DNA of 64,000 bases. Source: Desulfoplanes formicivorans (GTDB lineage: Bacteria; Desulfobacterota; Desulfovibrionia; Desulfovibrionales; Desulfomicrobiaceae). Positions 15,255 through 24,531 of the stretch are shown in pieces; the first letter of the stretch is position 1; each line of letters begins with the position of its first letter. The stretch is taken from contig NZ_BDFE01000016.1 of the NCBI RefSeq assembly GCF_001748225.1, positions 1 to 64,000 of the forward strand, given 5' to 3'. Made by a program: the position numbers and the translations under genes. The notes below the pieces were generated by a model. That model did no database searches and was not told the origin of the DNA. It was given only the letters and a program-made list of their open reading frames with translations.

Positions 15255-16792
15255 TCTCGAATTTCGAGGTTTATTTTACTTTGAAAAACAAAACAAACAT
15301 GCTGAAATGACTGTTTTTCACCTGAAGAGATCCTTGTAATTTAGTATTTCTGTTGTTTCCATGCAATAAGAAACAAGAATTTCATATGTAACCTACGATT
15401 AAAGCTATTGATTTGCAATTTGTAAGGAACGAATGCAGCCACCGAAGTGACTCGTTTTTCAAGAGATTTCGCATTGCAAGTTTTTTCTGAAACTCTCAAA
15501 CAAAAAATAAAAATGATATTCATCCGTCTCCATACTCAAAAGCATTTTTATATTTCCGTTTGTAGTAAAAAATATTTATCGAAGTATTGTAATCAATCCA
15601 GAACCTAAAATTACTAAAGATGCAATATATGACTTTCTTCGTTCCAGTCGTTTTAGCTGGAGAAGATTTCTTTTGGCCTGGGGGCTTCAGTCTCATGAAA
15701 TGATTGATGAATTGACGAGTAAGGCACATAATCCAGTACTTATCTTTGATGATTCAACAATATCACGTCCCAGGTCAAAAAATGTTGAGCTTTTGGCCAA
15801 GGTTTTTGATCACACAACAGGGAGGTACCTGAAGGGTTTCAGAATGCTCACCATGGCCTAGTCTGACGGATCGACACTACTACCTCTTGATTTTGCCCTT
15901 CTCTCGTCGACAAAAAAGAAAAATCGATACCAAAAAGCTGCTAAAAATCTGGATAAGCGAACGTGCGGAGCCAGAAGACGACAAGATGCAGTGACCAAGG
16001 CCACAGATCTGATTACCCCTATGATCGAAAGAGCATTACGTGCTGGAATCAATACAAAATATGTCCTTATGGACAGCGGGTTCGGAGTGCCATCTTTGAT
16101 TGCCAAAGCTCGCAAGCATTTAGATGTCATCTGCATGGTCAAACGGACCCCAAAAATTCATTATATCTTCGAGGGACAAGAACTCAACGCGATTCAAATC
16201 TATCGTAAAATCAGAAAACGCCGGGGGAAAGCGAAAGTTCTCGCCAACGCTCAAGTTCAGATGAAAGATGGAGGCACGGCAAAATTGGTTTTTGTCCGCA
16301 ACCGGAGCAAAAAAGATTGGCTTGCATTACTGTGTACAGATAAAAATCTTCCGGATGAAGAAATTGTGCGTATCTACGGTCGGCGCTGGGATATTGAAGT
16401 TTTCTTCCGTACGGCCAAACAGCATCTTGAATTGGAAAAAGGATGCCAGAGTAGTGATTTTGATGCGCTCATCGCTCACACAAGCATTGTAATGGTTAGA
16501 TATATCTTTCTCAGTATAGAAAACGTCGGGCAGACGATCCAAGGACTCCGGGTATCCTATTCCATCACTTCTGCGAGGAAGCTGTGGACTGCCCCCCTGA
16601 TTGAGGCACTCGGCAGAATTCTCGGCGAAATCGTAGAAAATCTTCATAAAATCAAAGCAGTGCCCGCGAATATCCGCAACAAAATTTTGGCAATGATTCA
16701 AGAAAATATGGATAGTTTTGCCAGCGAAAAAAACGTTTATTGCCAATAAAAACATGTGTTTAATTGCTAACGCTTAACACCGAAAGTCGAGT
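15255..16792 (+). mobile_element. IS4-family insertion sequence
   Basis: A roughly 1.54-kb element with imperfect terminal inverted repeats: TCTCGAATTTCGAGG at 15255 on the left and the complement of ACTCGACTTTCGGTG ending at 16792 on the right. The transposase frame is broken. No clear target duplication is seen. Its right end is repeated at 2341-2521. Confidence 0.75.
15514..16749 (+). pseudogene. IS4-family DDE transposase, interrupted by amber codon
   Basis: The frame runs from about 15514 to 16749 and has no obvious start codon. Conserved parts are LIFDDSTISRPRSK (first Asp), VLMDSGFGVPSL (second Asp) and YGRRWDIEVFFRTAK, which fits the IS4 signature Y-x2-R-x3-E-x6-K. At 15859-15861 a TAG replaces the Trp expected in the FRMLTMA-W-SDG region, so the protein is split and probably inactive. 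A single TGG-to-TAG change explains it. Confidence 0.8.
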
Positions 16793-16805
16793 TAAAATGT
16801 ATAAA

Positions 16806-16850
16806 AAAAGGGCCATCAACCCTCTCTCCCTCTGGATCAATGGCCCTTTT
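16806..16850 (-). terminator. Terminator of the integrase gene
   Basis: AAAAGGGCCAT and ATGGCCCTTTT form a stem around a 23-base loop, followed on the minus strand by a T-run. It lies 27 bases downstream of the integrase stop. Confidence 0.65.
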
Positions 16851-16876
16851 CTTCTTTTTCTCACATCTGGAAGTTG

Positions 16877-17935
16877 CTATCTTTCGGCTGGATTAGTTTG
16901 CTGTACACCCCGCTTTTCTCCTTCAAGTCGTTTTGCGAGTCTATCAGCGCGTAAATGGGCGTATCTTGCAAGCATTTGTAAAGTTTTATGCCCTGTTATT
17001 CCTTTTATTTCCATCACGTCCAAGTCAGTGTTCTCGAAAAGTCGACTGGTGGCTTCATGGCGAAGATCGTGGAATCTCAGATTTTTGATATTCGCTTTCA
17101 GGCATGCAGCACGAAAATTTTTGGAAAGTCTCCCTTTGGACAATTGAAACACCCGTCCATGGATAGGGATGGTTTTGTCCGGAATGAGCTCCTTGAGAAT
17201 TTTGATAGCTTTGGGTGACAAGGGGACAGTCCGGGCTTCGCCGTTTTTTGTGTGCGGTAAATAGGCGGTTCGGGTTTCAAAATTCACTCTGTCCCAGGTA
17301 AGCGTTACAATTTCTTCACGCCGCATGGCAGTTTCCAGTGCAAACTTGATAATGGGCTTCAAGCGTTTTGAAGCATGTTGCAAAAGCAGAGTTTCTTCAC
17401 TCATAATTTTTCCATCAACTTCAACTTGCCGCTTCAAACGCCTATCCCTTCCTTGCGGAATTTTTGGCTTGGTCATTCGCTTTACAGGATTAGATAGGGA
17501 GTCCATGCCCCAGTCTTTTCTTGCAACCTCAAAAATCTTGGAAATCAGTGCCAGGTCCAGCCTGATAGTGTGGGCTCCTACCCCCTCTGCTTCCCTGGTT
17601 TTTATGTATTCGATAAGATGTTTCGTCCTGATCGAAGCCATAAACTGTTCGGCCAAGGGATAGTTGAGCAAATGATTGAGCCGACTTTCTTCCTTCTTTG
17701 GATGTGCATATCTCGGTATGTACTCTTCCCTGAATCTCTCGATCACTTCTCTGAATGTTGAGCATTCTGCTTCCTTTCGCGACACAAAAACACCTCGATC
17801 CATCTCGGACTCGATCTCTCTTGCCCAAGCTTCAGCATCACCTTTTGTCTCAAATGTTTTTGTTTGCAACGGCCAGCCTTTCCGTCGAATTTTGACTTGC
17901 CATTGTCCTTTGCCGCGTTTGGTGAATGTCGCCAT
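16877..17935 (-). CDS. int: Tyrosine integrase of the tRNA-Arg island, 352 aa
   Basis: A complete phage-type integrase. Residues 1-50 form the N-terminal arm-binding domain (MATFTKRGKGQWQVKIRRKG), followed by a SAM-like core-binding domain, then the catalytic domain with Arg in AMRREEIVTLTW, HDLRHEATSR, GHKTLQMLARYAH and the nucleophile Tyr. It catalyses site-specific integration and excision at the tRNA-Arg attachment site 120 bases upstream. The start ATG 17935 is identical in context to the remnant at 3813. The gene points away from the tRNA, the normal arrangement. It appears intact, so the island, or one of the nested versions, could still be mobile. Confidence 0.9.
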   Translation of the reverse strand: MATFTKRGKGQWQVKIRRKGWPLQTKTFETKGDAEAWAREIESEMDRGVFVSRKEAECSTFREVIERFREEYIPRYAHPKKEESRLNHLLNYPLAEQFMASIRTKHLIEYIKTREAEGVGAHTIRLDLALISKIFEVARKDWGMDSLSNPVKRMTKPKIPQGRDRRLKRQVEVDGKIMSEETLLLQHASKRLKPIIKFALETAMRREEIVTLTWDRVNFETRTAYLPHTKNGEARTVPLSPKAIKILKELIPDKTIPIHGRVFQLSKGRLSKNFRAACLKANIKNLRFHDLRHEATSRLFENTDLDVMEIKGITGHKTLQMLARYAHLRADRLAKRLEGEKRGVQQTNPAER

Positions 17936-17947
17936 GGGTTCCTCCAG

Positions 17948-18010
17948 TGTAGCTTGGTTGTCCCAGGAGAAGGCCGTTGTCCCAAAATTGTCCCAAAAAG
18001 GCGATCAAGC
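17948..18010. repeat. TTGTCCC repeats in the integrase-att interval
   Basis: Three TTGTCCC motifs, two of them as TTGTCCCAAAA, lie between the integrase start and the attachment core. They match the tandem repeats at 4083-4115 at the other island end, so they are candidate arm-type integrase sites. Confidence 0.5.
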
Positions 18011-18011
18011 A

Positions 18012-18045
18012 CAAAAAAAGAGGTTAGATTTTCATCTAACCCCTT
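18012..18045 (-). terminator. tRNA-Arg(ACG) terminator
   Basis: GGTTAGA/TCTAACC stem with a T-run on the minus strand immediately downstream of the tRNA gene. Confidence 0.7.
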
Positions 18046-18053
18046 GTTTTTAC

Positions 18054-18130
18054 TGGTGCGCCCGGCAGGATTCGAACCTACGACCCTCTGATTCGTAGTC
18101 AGATACTCTATCCAGCTGAGCTACGGGCGC
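18054..18130 (-). tRNA. tRNA-Arg (ACG)
   Basis: The minus strand folds as a complete cloverleaf: acceptor GCGCCCG/CGGGCGC, D-arm GCTC..GAGT, anticodon arm TCTGA-CTACGAA-TCAGA with anticodon ACG, T-arm GTAGGTTCGAATCCTGC, and encoded CCA. It is the integration site of the islands. Its 3' 50 bases are duplicated at 3930-3979, and integration reconstitutes the gene. Confidence 0.95.
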
Positions 18131-18304
18131 GACAGGAGAGGTTTCTAGGGAGTGGGGTCCATTTAGTCAAGAAAAAAATTGAAAAAATATTTTTTTTATA
18201 TGAGGACATCTATTATTTCAGATGATGTCATGCACCGGCGCATGACAGATTCCCGCGCCAGACGGAGCTCAAAGCGCATTCACCGGAGATGGAGAAAGTT
18301 CATC

Positions 18305-19765
18305 ATGAAACTGGGAACAAAACTTTTCTTGGGCATTTTCGGCATCGCTTTTCTGGTTTCAGGAGCAACAGGCTCCTACTTCTATGTCCAGGCACGAGAT
18401 GCCGTGATGCAGACCCTGCAACAGGAACTCAAGAGCACGGCGCGCTCGGCCGCCCGCCTCATCAATGGCCGGGCCCTTGATAGCCTGCAGACCCCGGACC
18501 AGGCCGACTCTCCGGCCTACAAGGATATTCAGCACATTCTTCAGGCCGTGGTGGATTCCAATCCCGATTTTCTCTACGCCTATACCATGCGCCTGGTAAA
18601 GGGCGAAGTCCGTTTTGTTGTTGATTCTCCTCCCTCGGACGACAATGGGGACGGCAAGATATCCGACGACGAGCTTCCCCAGGACATTGGAGCCTTGTAT
18701 GACGATCCAGCCCCCAGCCTGCTCAATGGATTTCTCAAGCCCAGTGCCGATGACCAACCTTATGAGGATGAATGGGGATGGACCCTTTCAGGGTATGCGC
18801 CCATTTTCGATGATGCCGGACGATCCGTGGGCCTTCTGGGTATCGACATGAGTCTTGATCAGGTGGCTGCCAAACTCAAGGCCATTGAGCGAGCCGGAAT
18901 CTTTTCCCTGGGCATCACGGCTGCCCTGGCCTGCATCCTCACCTTTTTCTTCAGCCGCCAGGTGGTCAAACCCATCAGATCCCTTCAGCAGGCCTTTCAG
19001 GACGTGGCCCAGGGAGACTACACCGTACATCTCAAGCCCTCTTCCCGCGATGAAATGGGCGAGCTGGTGCGCCACTTCAACCTCCTTGTGACCGAACTCA
19101 AGGAAAAAGCGCTTATGAAGTCCCATTTCGGCAAAATCGTTCCCCCGAAAATCGTGGAACAAATGCTTGCCTCGGATTTCAAACAGAACAGCGAAGTGGT
19201 CAACGTCACGGTTCTTTTCTGTGATCTCAGGGGATTTACCACCATGAGCGAAAACCTGCCTCCTTCCATGCTCGTGGGACTTTTGAATGAATATTTCACC
19301 GCCATGGTCCAGATCATTGAATCCCACGGAGGCATGGTTGACAAATTCGTGGGAGACAAGGTCATGGCTGTTTTCGGTCATCCCGTTCCCCTGGCCAACG
19401 AACAACAGGCGGCTCTGGATGCCGCCCGGAAAATGCTCGCCACATGCGATGCCTTGAACCAGAAACTCTGCCTGACGGGCAACTTCAAACTGGTCAACAG
19501 CATTGGCATGCATTCGGGCCCGGCCCTGGCCGGGATCATCGGGTCTCCGGATCGCTCCGAGTACACCCTCATCGGTGACAGCGTGAACGTGGCGGCCCGC
19601 CTGGAAACCAAGACCCGTCAGCTTGACACGCGCCTGGTTATTTCGGCTGACGTGGCCAAGGGCCTGGACACCATACCCTCCGACCTGGTTGCCAAAGGGG
19701 CCCATCAGGTGCGCGGTCGTCACGATCCCATTGAAATCCTTGCCCAGAAGGATATTGAGCATTGA
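18305..19765 (+). CDS. Class III adenylate/guanylate cyclase with HAMP and periplasmic sensor
   Basis: A membrane-bound nucleotide cyclase making cAMP (or cGMP). One N-terminal helix (residues 7-27) and a second near 200-220 enclose a periplasmic sensor. A HAMP linker follows (VKPIRSLQQAFQDVAQGDY), then the catalytic domain with metal Asp in FCDLRGFTTMSE and KFVGDKVMAVFG, and the substrate/Arg region IGDSVNVAARLE. The sensor contains a canonical EF-hand loop, DDNGDGKISDDE, at residues 112-123. ATG 18305 was chosen because it immediately precedes the first membrane helix and has GGAG upstream. ATG 18241 is possible. It stands alone beside the tRNA. Confidence 0.85.
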   Translation: MKLGTKLFLGIFGIAFLVSGATGSYFYVQARDAVMQTLQQELKSTARSAARLINGRALDSLQTPDQADSPAYKDIQHILQAVVDSNPDFLYAYTMRLVKGEVRFVVDSPPSDDNGDGKISDDELPQDIGALYDDPAPSLLNGFLKPSADDQPYEDEWGWTLSGYAPIFDDAGRSVGLLGIDMSLDQVAAKLKAIERAGIFSLGITAALACILTFFFSRQVVKPIRSLQQAFQDVAQGDYTVHLKPSSRDEMGELVRHFNLLVTELKEKALMKSHFGKIVPPKIVEQMLASDFKQNSEVVNVTVLFCDLRGFTTMSENLPPSMLVGLLNEYFTAMVQIIESHGGMVDKFVGDKVMAVFGHPVPLANEQQAALDAARKMLATCDALNQKLCLTGNFKLVNSIGMHSGPALAGIIGSPDRSEYTLIGDSVNVAARLETKTRQLDTRLVISADVAKGLDTIPSDLVAKGAHQVRGRHDPIEILAQKDIEH

Positions 19766-19899
19766 CATTTTCTGTTTCGTGATAACACATATCCCCTTGC
19801 ATCTGCACCTGGCCGATGAATTGTTCTTTTCTGCCCGGCACATGCTGCAACAACACGCTCATGAATACCTGATACAGGTTTGATGGAGGATATAATAGA

Positions 19900-20451
19900 G
19901 TGACACAGGAAATGCACGGGACCACCATTCTGGCGGTCAAAGACAAAAACGGTGTTGCCATGGCCGGTGACGGTCAGGTTACCCTGGGCCAGTCCATTGC
20001 CATGAAACATGGAGCCAGAAAGGTTCGCAAGGTGTACAAGGACAAGGTTCTTGTTGGTTTTGCCGGGGCCACGGCCGATGCCTTCACCCTTCTGGAACGC
20101 TTCGAGGCCAAACTGGAAGAATTTGCTGGCAATCTGCTTCGGGCCAGCGTGGAACTGGCCAAGGACTGGCGCATGGACAAATACTTGAGACGGTTGGAAG
20201 CCATGCTTCTGGTTGCCGATGCCGAACATGTGCTCATATTGAGCGGCACAGGGGATGTTATTGAACCCGACGACGGCGTAGTAGCCATTGGTTCGGGAGG
20301 TCCTTATGCCCTGTCCGCTGCCCGGGCCCTGGTGCGCAATACCCAGTTGCCGGCAGAGGAAATCGTGGCCAAGTCCATGGCCATTGCTGCCGAACTTTGC
20401 GTTTTCACCAACGACAACATTATTGTCGAAACCGCACCCCAAAAGAAGTAA
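19900..20451 (+). CDS. hslV: ATP-dependent protease peptidase subunit HslV
   Basis: The 183-residue product is the proteolytic subunit of the HslVU (ClpQY) complex. After GTG start, MTQEMHG is processed and the catalytic Thr8 exposed ([11 protein letters not shown]). Other family marks are GDGQVTLGQ and [17 protein letters not shown]. Length is typical. GGAGG lies 10-15 bases upstream. The gene is followed after 11 bases by hslU, its ATPase partner, so they form one operon. It acts in the cytoplasm on damaged or regulatory proteins. Confidence 0.95.
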   Translation: MTQEMHGTTILAVKDKNGVAMAGDGQVTLGQSIAMKHGARKVRKVYKDKVLVGFAGATADAFTLLERFEAKLEEFAGNLLRASVELAKDWRMDKYLRRLEAMLLVADAEHVLILSGTGDVIEPDDGVVAIGSGGPYALSAARALVRNTQLPAEEIVAKSMAIAAELCVFTNDNIIVETAPQKK

Positions 20452-20462
20452 CGAGGATTTGC

Positions 20463-21836
20463 ATGAGTACCCTTACCCCACGGGAAATCGTTTCCGAACT
20501 GGATAAATTCATCATCGGACAGAAAGAGGCCAAGAAGATGGTCGCCATTGCCCTGCGCAACCGCTGGCGCAGACAGCAATTGTCCGATGCCCTGCGCGAT
20601 GAGGTCGTGCCCAAGAACATTATCATGATCGGGCCCACGGGTGTGGGCAAGACGGAAATCGCCCGCCGCCTGGCCCGCCTGGCCGGTTCGCCTTTCTTCA
20701 AGGTTGAAGCCACCAAATTCACGGAAGTGGGCTATGTGGGCCGGGATGTGGAGTCCATGATTCGTGATCTCATGGAAATCGGCATCAACATGGTTCGCAA
20801 GGAAGAGGCCGAAAAGGTCAAGGTCAAGGCCGAGGCCAACGCCGAAGAACGGTTGCTGGATCTGCTCCTGCCCGCCAAAAAATCCTCTGGCCCCCAGGCC
20901 AGGTACGGAACCAGCACCCCGGCTCCGGGAGAAGCCATTCCCCTGGACAACGGAGAGGACTCCACCCGGGAAAAACTGCGCAAACTCTGGCGCGACGGGA
21001 AGTTGGATGATCGCATGGTTGAAATCAATGTGACCACCTCCGGCGCCAATGTGGAGGTCATGGCCATTCCCGGCATGGAAGGCATGGAAATGCAGATGCA
21101 GGACATGCTCAGTCGGGTCTTTCCCAAAAAACGCAAATCCAAGAAGGTCCGCGTCAAGGACGCCTATGACATCCTGATCCAGGAAGAAAGCGAAAAACTC
21201 GTGGACATGGACAAGGTCACGGAAATCGCCAAGGAACGGGTGGAAGAATCCGGCATCGTGTTCATCGACGAGATCGACAAGATCTGTTCGGGAGGCCAAG
21301 CCTCCACCAAGGCCGATGTCTCCCGCGAAGGCGTGCAGCGCGATCTCCTGCCCATTGTGGAAGGTTGTGTGGTCAATACCAAGTACGGCATGATCCACAC
21401 GGATCACATCCTGTTCATCGGAGCCGGAGCCTTTCACATGTCCAAGCCTTCGGATCTGGTGCCCGAGCTCCAGGGTCGCTTCCCCCTGCGGGTTGAGCTC
21501 CGCGCCCTGACCAAGGAAGACTTCTACCGCATCTTGACGGAGCCCCAAAACGCCCTGACCACCCAGTACATCGGCCTTCTGGCCACGGAAAATGTGGAAA
21601 TCCAATTCACTGACGAGGCCCTGCTGGAACTGGCCGCGTTCGCCCAGGAAATCAACGAGGAAACCGAAAACATCGGTGCCAGACGGTTGTACACCATCAT
21701 GGAAAAGATCCTTTCGGACCTCTCCTTTGATGCCCCTGACAGATCCGGTGAAAAGGTGGTCATTGATTCCGAGTTTGTGCGCGAACAACTCAAGGACGTG
21801 AAGGAAGACAGGGATCTGTCGCGGTACATTCTCTAA
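20463..21836 (+). CDS. hslU: ATP-dependent protease ATPase subunit HslU
   Basis: 457-residue AAA+ unfoldase of the HslVU protease. Walker A GPTGVGKT at residues 57-64 and Walker B VFIDEIDK are intact. The sensor region ([12 protein letters not shown]) and the C-terminal sensor-2 domain ending DLSRYIL, which docks into HslV, are present. The I-domain insertion (about residues 110-240) is of normal length. Start ATG 20463 has GAGG upstream. Confidence 0.95.
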   Translation: MSTLTPREIVSELDKFIIGQKEAKKMVAIALRNRWRRQQLSDALRDEVVPKNIIMIGPTGVGKTEIARRLARLAGSPFFKVEATKFTEVGYVGRDVESMIRDLMEIGINMVRKEEAEKVKVKAEANAEERLLDLLLPAKKSSGPQARYGTSTPAPGEAIPLDNGEDSTREKLRKLWRDGKLDDRMVEINVTTSGANVEVMAIPGMEGMEMQMQDMLSRVFPKKRKSKKVRVKDAYDILIQEESEKLVDMDKVTEIAKERVEESGIVFIDEIDKICSGGQASTKADVSREGVQRDLLPIVEGCVVNTKYGMIHTDHILFIGAGAFHMSKPSDLVPELQGRFPLRVELRALTKEDFYRILTEPQNALTTQYIGLLATENVEIQFTDEALLELAAFAQEINEETENIGARRLYTIMEKILSDLSFDAPDRSGEKVVIDSEFVREQLKDVKEDRDLSRYIL

Positions 21837-21910
21837 CACATCATTGCCCGACACGTGGGGGATTCCCCTGCCCCCACGCCCTCACCATATCAGCCAACAA
21901 GGAGAACAAG

Positions 21911-22792
21911 GTGGAGCAGGATATTTCCAAGGCCAGGGTCTTACTGGAGGCCCTGCCGTACATCCGTGAATTTTATGGTCAGACCGTGGTCATCAAGTAC
22001 GGCGGGCACGCCATGAAGGATGAACACCTCAAAAAGAGTTTTGCCCTCAATGTCATCCTGCTCAAATATATCGGGATCAACCCGGTCATAGTCCACGGGG
22101 GCGGCCCCCAGATCGGCAACATGCTCAATCAGCTGGGCATTGCCTGCCAGTTCAAGGAAGGCTTGCGGGTGACGGATCAGGCCACCATGGACGTGGTTGA
22201 AATGGTGCTGGTGGGCAAGGTGAACAAGGAAATCGTCAACCTCATCAACCTCAACGGCGGCAAGGCCGTGGGCCTTTCGGGCAAGGATGGAGAAACCATC
22301 CGGGCCAGAAAACTGGAAATGGCCGTGCAGCATGATGACGCTCCACCGGAAATCATTGATCTGGGCAAAGTGGGCGAGGTGGTGAACATCAAGACGAGCC
22401 TCATTGGCACCCTGGAACGGGAAGGATTCATCCCCATTATCGCCCCGGTGGGCGTGGATGATGCGGGCGAAACCTACAACATCAATGCCGACTCGGTGGC
22501 CTCCAGCGTGGCCACGGCCCTGCAGGCCAAGAAACTGGTCCTGCTTACGGATGTGCCCGGCATTCTGGATGAAAACAAAAATCGCATCTCAACTTTGGAT
22601 CGCAAGAAAGCGGCCAGGGCCCTTGATTCAGGCATCATCACCGGCGGCATGATCCCCAAGGTCAAATGCTGCATGGAAGCTGTCGAGTCAGGAGTGGAAA
22701 AGGCTCACATTCTGGATGGCCGTCAGGAAAACTGCATCATTCTGGAAATGTTTACCAAGGGCGGCATTGGTACGCAGATCGTGGCCGGATAA
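21911..22792 (+). CDS. argB: Acetylglutamate kinase
   Basis: 293 residues, second step of arginine biosynthesis (N-acetylglutamate to N-acetylglutamyl phosphate). Family signatures: KYGGHAMKD near the start, [22 protein letters not shown] and [11 protein letters not shown]. Starts with GTG 21911 behind CAAGGAGAACAAG. It follows hslU by 74 bases on the same strand and may be co-transcribed. No ARG box was recognised. A tRNA-Arg gene follows. Confidence 0.93.
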   Translation: MEQDISKARVLLEALPYIREFYGQTVVIKYGGHAMKDEHLKKSFALNVILLKYIGINPVIVHGGGPQIGNMLNQLGIACQFKEGLRVTDQATMDVVEMVLVGKVNKEIVNLINLNGGKAVGLSGKDGETIRARKLEMAVQHDDAPPEIIDLGKVGEVVNIKTSLIGTLEREGFIPIIAPVGVDDAGETYNINADSVASSVATALQAKKLVLLTDVPGILDENKNRISTLDRKKAARALDSGIITGGMIPKVKCCMEAVESGVEKAHILDGRQENCIILEMFTKGGIGTQIVAG

Positions 22793-22839
22793 ACGGGCTG
22801 TAGCGACCAATTCCCATAACAAGGTCCAGGGCAAATGCC

Positions 22840-22866
22840 TTGACAGCACGAGGTCATACGTATAAT
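22840..22866 (+). promoter_or_regulatory. Promoter of tRNA-Arg(CCT)
   Basis: TTGACA (22840-22845) and TATAAT (22861-22866) are both perfect consensus, although the 15-base spacer is short. The tRNA begins 27 bases after the -10. Confidence 0.6.
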
Positions 22867-22893
22867 CGGTTCTCCTCGTTTTTACGAGAACAT

Positions 22894-22971
22894 GCCCCCG
22901 TAGCTCAGGCGGATAGAGCACGGGATTCCTAATCCCGGTTAGCCCAGGTTCGAGTCCTGGCGGGGGCACCA
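22894..22971 (+). tRNA. tRNA-Arg (CCT)
   Basis: Cloverleaf with acceptor GCCCCCG/CGGGGGC, anticodon arm CGGGA-TTCCTAA-TCCCG (anticodon CCT), T-arm with GGTTCGAGTCC and encoded CCA at 22969-22971. No island att repeat is present here. Confidence 0.95.
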
Positions 22972-22980
22972 CAAACCAGC

Positions 22981-23012
22981 AAAGGCCAATGGGTAGCTAC
23001 CCATTGGCCTTT
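22981..23012. terminator. Bidirectional terminator between tRNA-Arg and trpB
   Basis: A 32-base perfect palindrome (AAAGGCCAATGGGTAG and its complement) with A/T ends separates the plus-strand tRNA from the minus-strand trpB. Confidence 0.75.
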
Positions 23013-23065
23013 TGTGTTTCGTTGTCCGGCAGCCTTCACTGCCAAAAGCCTTCACAAACAGATCA

Positions 23066-24277
23066 TCATCCTTCCGGCTGGACAATGGTCCCGTTGGCCA
23101 GCATTTCCTCCATCTGGGCCACGTCCTTGTCGCCACGACCCGAGAGGTTGACCACGATAATCTCTTCCCTGCCCAACGTGGGGGCAAGGTTCATGGCATG
23201 GGCCACGGCATGGGCGGATTCCAGGGCCGGAACAATGCCTTCGGTCCGGGACAGGGCAAAAAAGGCGTTCACCGCATCCTGGTCGCTGGCCGTAAAGTAT
23301 TGGGCCCGACCCATATCCTTGAGAAAGCTGTGCTCCGGGCCCACGCTGGGGTAGTCCAGGCCTGCGGCAATGGAATAGACAGGACCGGGTCCGCCTTCAT
23401 GGTCCTTGATCATGTAGGAATTGAAGCCGTGAAGTATGCCGGGGGTTCCCGTTGTCAGGCTGGCCGCATGATCCCCGAGGTTCATGGACCTGCCCGAGGG
23501 TTCCACCCCGTGGAGCTTGACTTTCTCGTCCTTAATGAATTCCGCAAACATGCCGATGGCGTTGGACCCCCCGCCCACACAGGCCACAAGATAATCGGGC
23601 AATCTTCCTTCCTTTTCCAGAATCTGTTCCCGGGCCTCCTTGCTGATCACCGACTGGAAATATTTGACCATGGTGGGATAGGGATGCGGGCCCACAGCCG
23701 ATCCCAGCAAATAAAAACTGTTGTCAATATCTCCAACCCATGCCGCAATGGCCTCATCCACCGCCTCCTTCAGGGTCTGCTGACCGCTCATGGCCGGTAC
23801 CACCCGGGCTCCGAGCATCTCCATGCGAAAGACATTGTGGCGTTGACGCTTCATGTCTTCGGCACCCATGTAGATGGTACACTCCATGCCCATGAGGGCG
23901 GCCGTGGCCGAGGTGGCGACCCCGTGCTGGCCCGCTCCGGTCTCGGCAATGATCCTTTTTTTGCCCATGCGCTTGGCCAGAAGAATCTGACCAATGGTGT
24001 TGTTGATCTTGTGCGCGCCCAGATGATTGAGATCTTCGCGCTTAAGATAGATTTTTGCCCCGCCCAGCTGGCTGGTCAGATTGCGGCAAAAATACAGGGG
24101 AGTGGGACGACCCGAATAATCCTTGAGATAGGATTCAAATTCCCGGACAAAAGCGGGATCTTGGATGCTGGCTTCAAAAGTGGCGGCCAACTGGTTCAAA
24201 ATGACCTTGATGGGCTGGGGAAGGAATTGTCCACCGTACTCGCCGAAAAATCCATCGGCCCCGGGATTGGATTGCAT
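23066..24277 (-). CDS. trpB: Tryptophan synthase beta chain (orphan)
   Basis: A 403-residue PLP enzyme that makes L-tryptophan from indole and serine. The PLP Lys is Lys90 in HLGAHKINN; ETGAGQHGVATS and the phosphate-binding CVGGGSNAIG are present, as in TrpB1 proteins. ATG 24277 is preceded by AAGGAGG; the longer frame from 24319 is the attenuator region. No trpA or other trp gene lies beside it, and cysE, encoding a Ser/Cys enzyme, follows upstream. It is regulated by a Trp leader peptide and attenuator (24322-24469). Confidence 0.93.
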   Translation of the reverse strand: MQSNPGADGFFGEYGGQFLPQPIKVILNQLAATFEASIQDPAFVREFESYLKDYSGRPTPLYFCRNLTSQLGGAKIYLKREDLNHLGAHKINNTIGQILLAKRMGKKRIIAETGAGQHGVATSATAALMGMECTIYMGAEDMKRQRHNVFRMEMLGARVVPAMSGQQTLKEAVDEAIAAWVGDIDNSFYLLGSAVGPHPYPTMVKYFQSVISKEAREQILEKEGRLPDYLVACVGGGSNAIGMFAEFIKDEKVKLHGVEPSGRSMNLGDHAASLTTGTPGILHGFNSYMIKDHEGGPGPVYSIAAGLDYPSVGPEHSFLKDMGRAQYFTASDQDAVNAFFALSRTEGIVPALESAHAVAHAMNLAPTLGREEIIVVNLSGRGDKDVAQMEEMLANGTIVQPEG

Positions 24278-24321
24278 GTCTGCCTCCTTGGTTGGTCTGG
24301 GCAGTGCAAATGCGGGCAAAC

Positions 24322-24354
24322 AAAAAAACCGCGGTCAGTTTGCACTGCCGCGGT
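24322..24354 (-). terminator. trp attenuator terminator
   Basis: On the minus strand ACCGCGGCAGT pairs with ACTG(A)CCGCGGT and a run of seven T follows. The 5' arm can alternatively pair with CCGCGG at 24401-24406 in the leader, the classic antiterminator/terminator switch. A second exclusive pairing exists (24300-24310 with 24339-24349, 11 bp). Confidence 0.8.
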
Positions 24355-24382
24355 ATTGTTTCAGGGATTTCCTTGTTTCGAT

Positions 24383-24469
24383 CTACGCCATACCGAATTG
24401 CCGCGGCTCTGTGTACCAGAGCCACCACCAGGAACCAATGTGCAGGGTATGGGAAGTCGTCATGTTCAT
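24383..24469 (-). CDS. trpL: trp leader peptide
   Basis: A 28-codon frame (or 26 from the second ATG) contains GSWWWLWYTEP: four Trp codons within five. It ends at TAG 24383-24385, about 30 bases before the terminator hairpin. Ribosome stalling at the Trp codons in tryptophan shortage would allow the antiterminator and permit trpB transcription. The Shine-Dalgarno is weak, as in some leader peptides. Confidence 0.85.
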   Translation of the reverse strand: MNMTTSHTLHIGSWWWLWYTEPRQFGMA

Positions 24470-24531
24470 ATGGGGTTTGTGACCAAGATTCATGGACATG
24501 TCAAGAATATGCAGCCTGTTTGCCGGGTGAA

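Noticed and set aside
18855-19843. Long opposite-strand frames across the cyclase, hslU, glutamate dehydrogenase and trpB genes
   Set aside because: Shadows of GC-rich coding sequence; none has family motifs or a plausible start.
19766-19899. Heat-shock (sigma-32) or sigma-54 promoter for hslVU
   Set aside because: CCCCTTGCATC and GGCACATGCTGC are suggestive, but spacing and partner elements do not fit either consensus.
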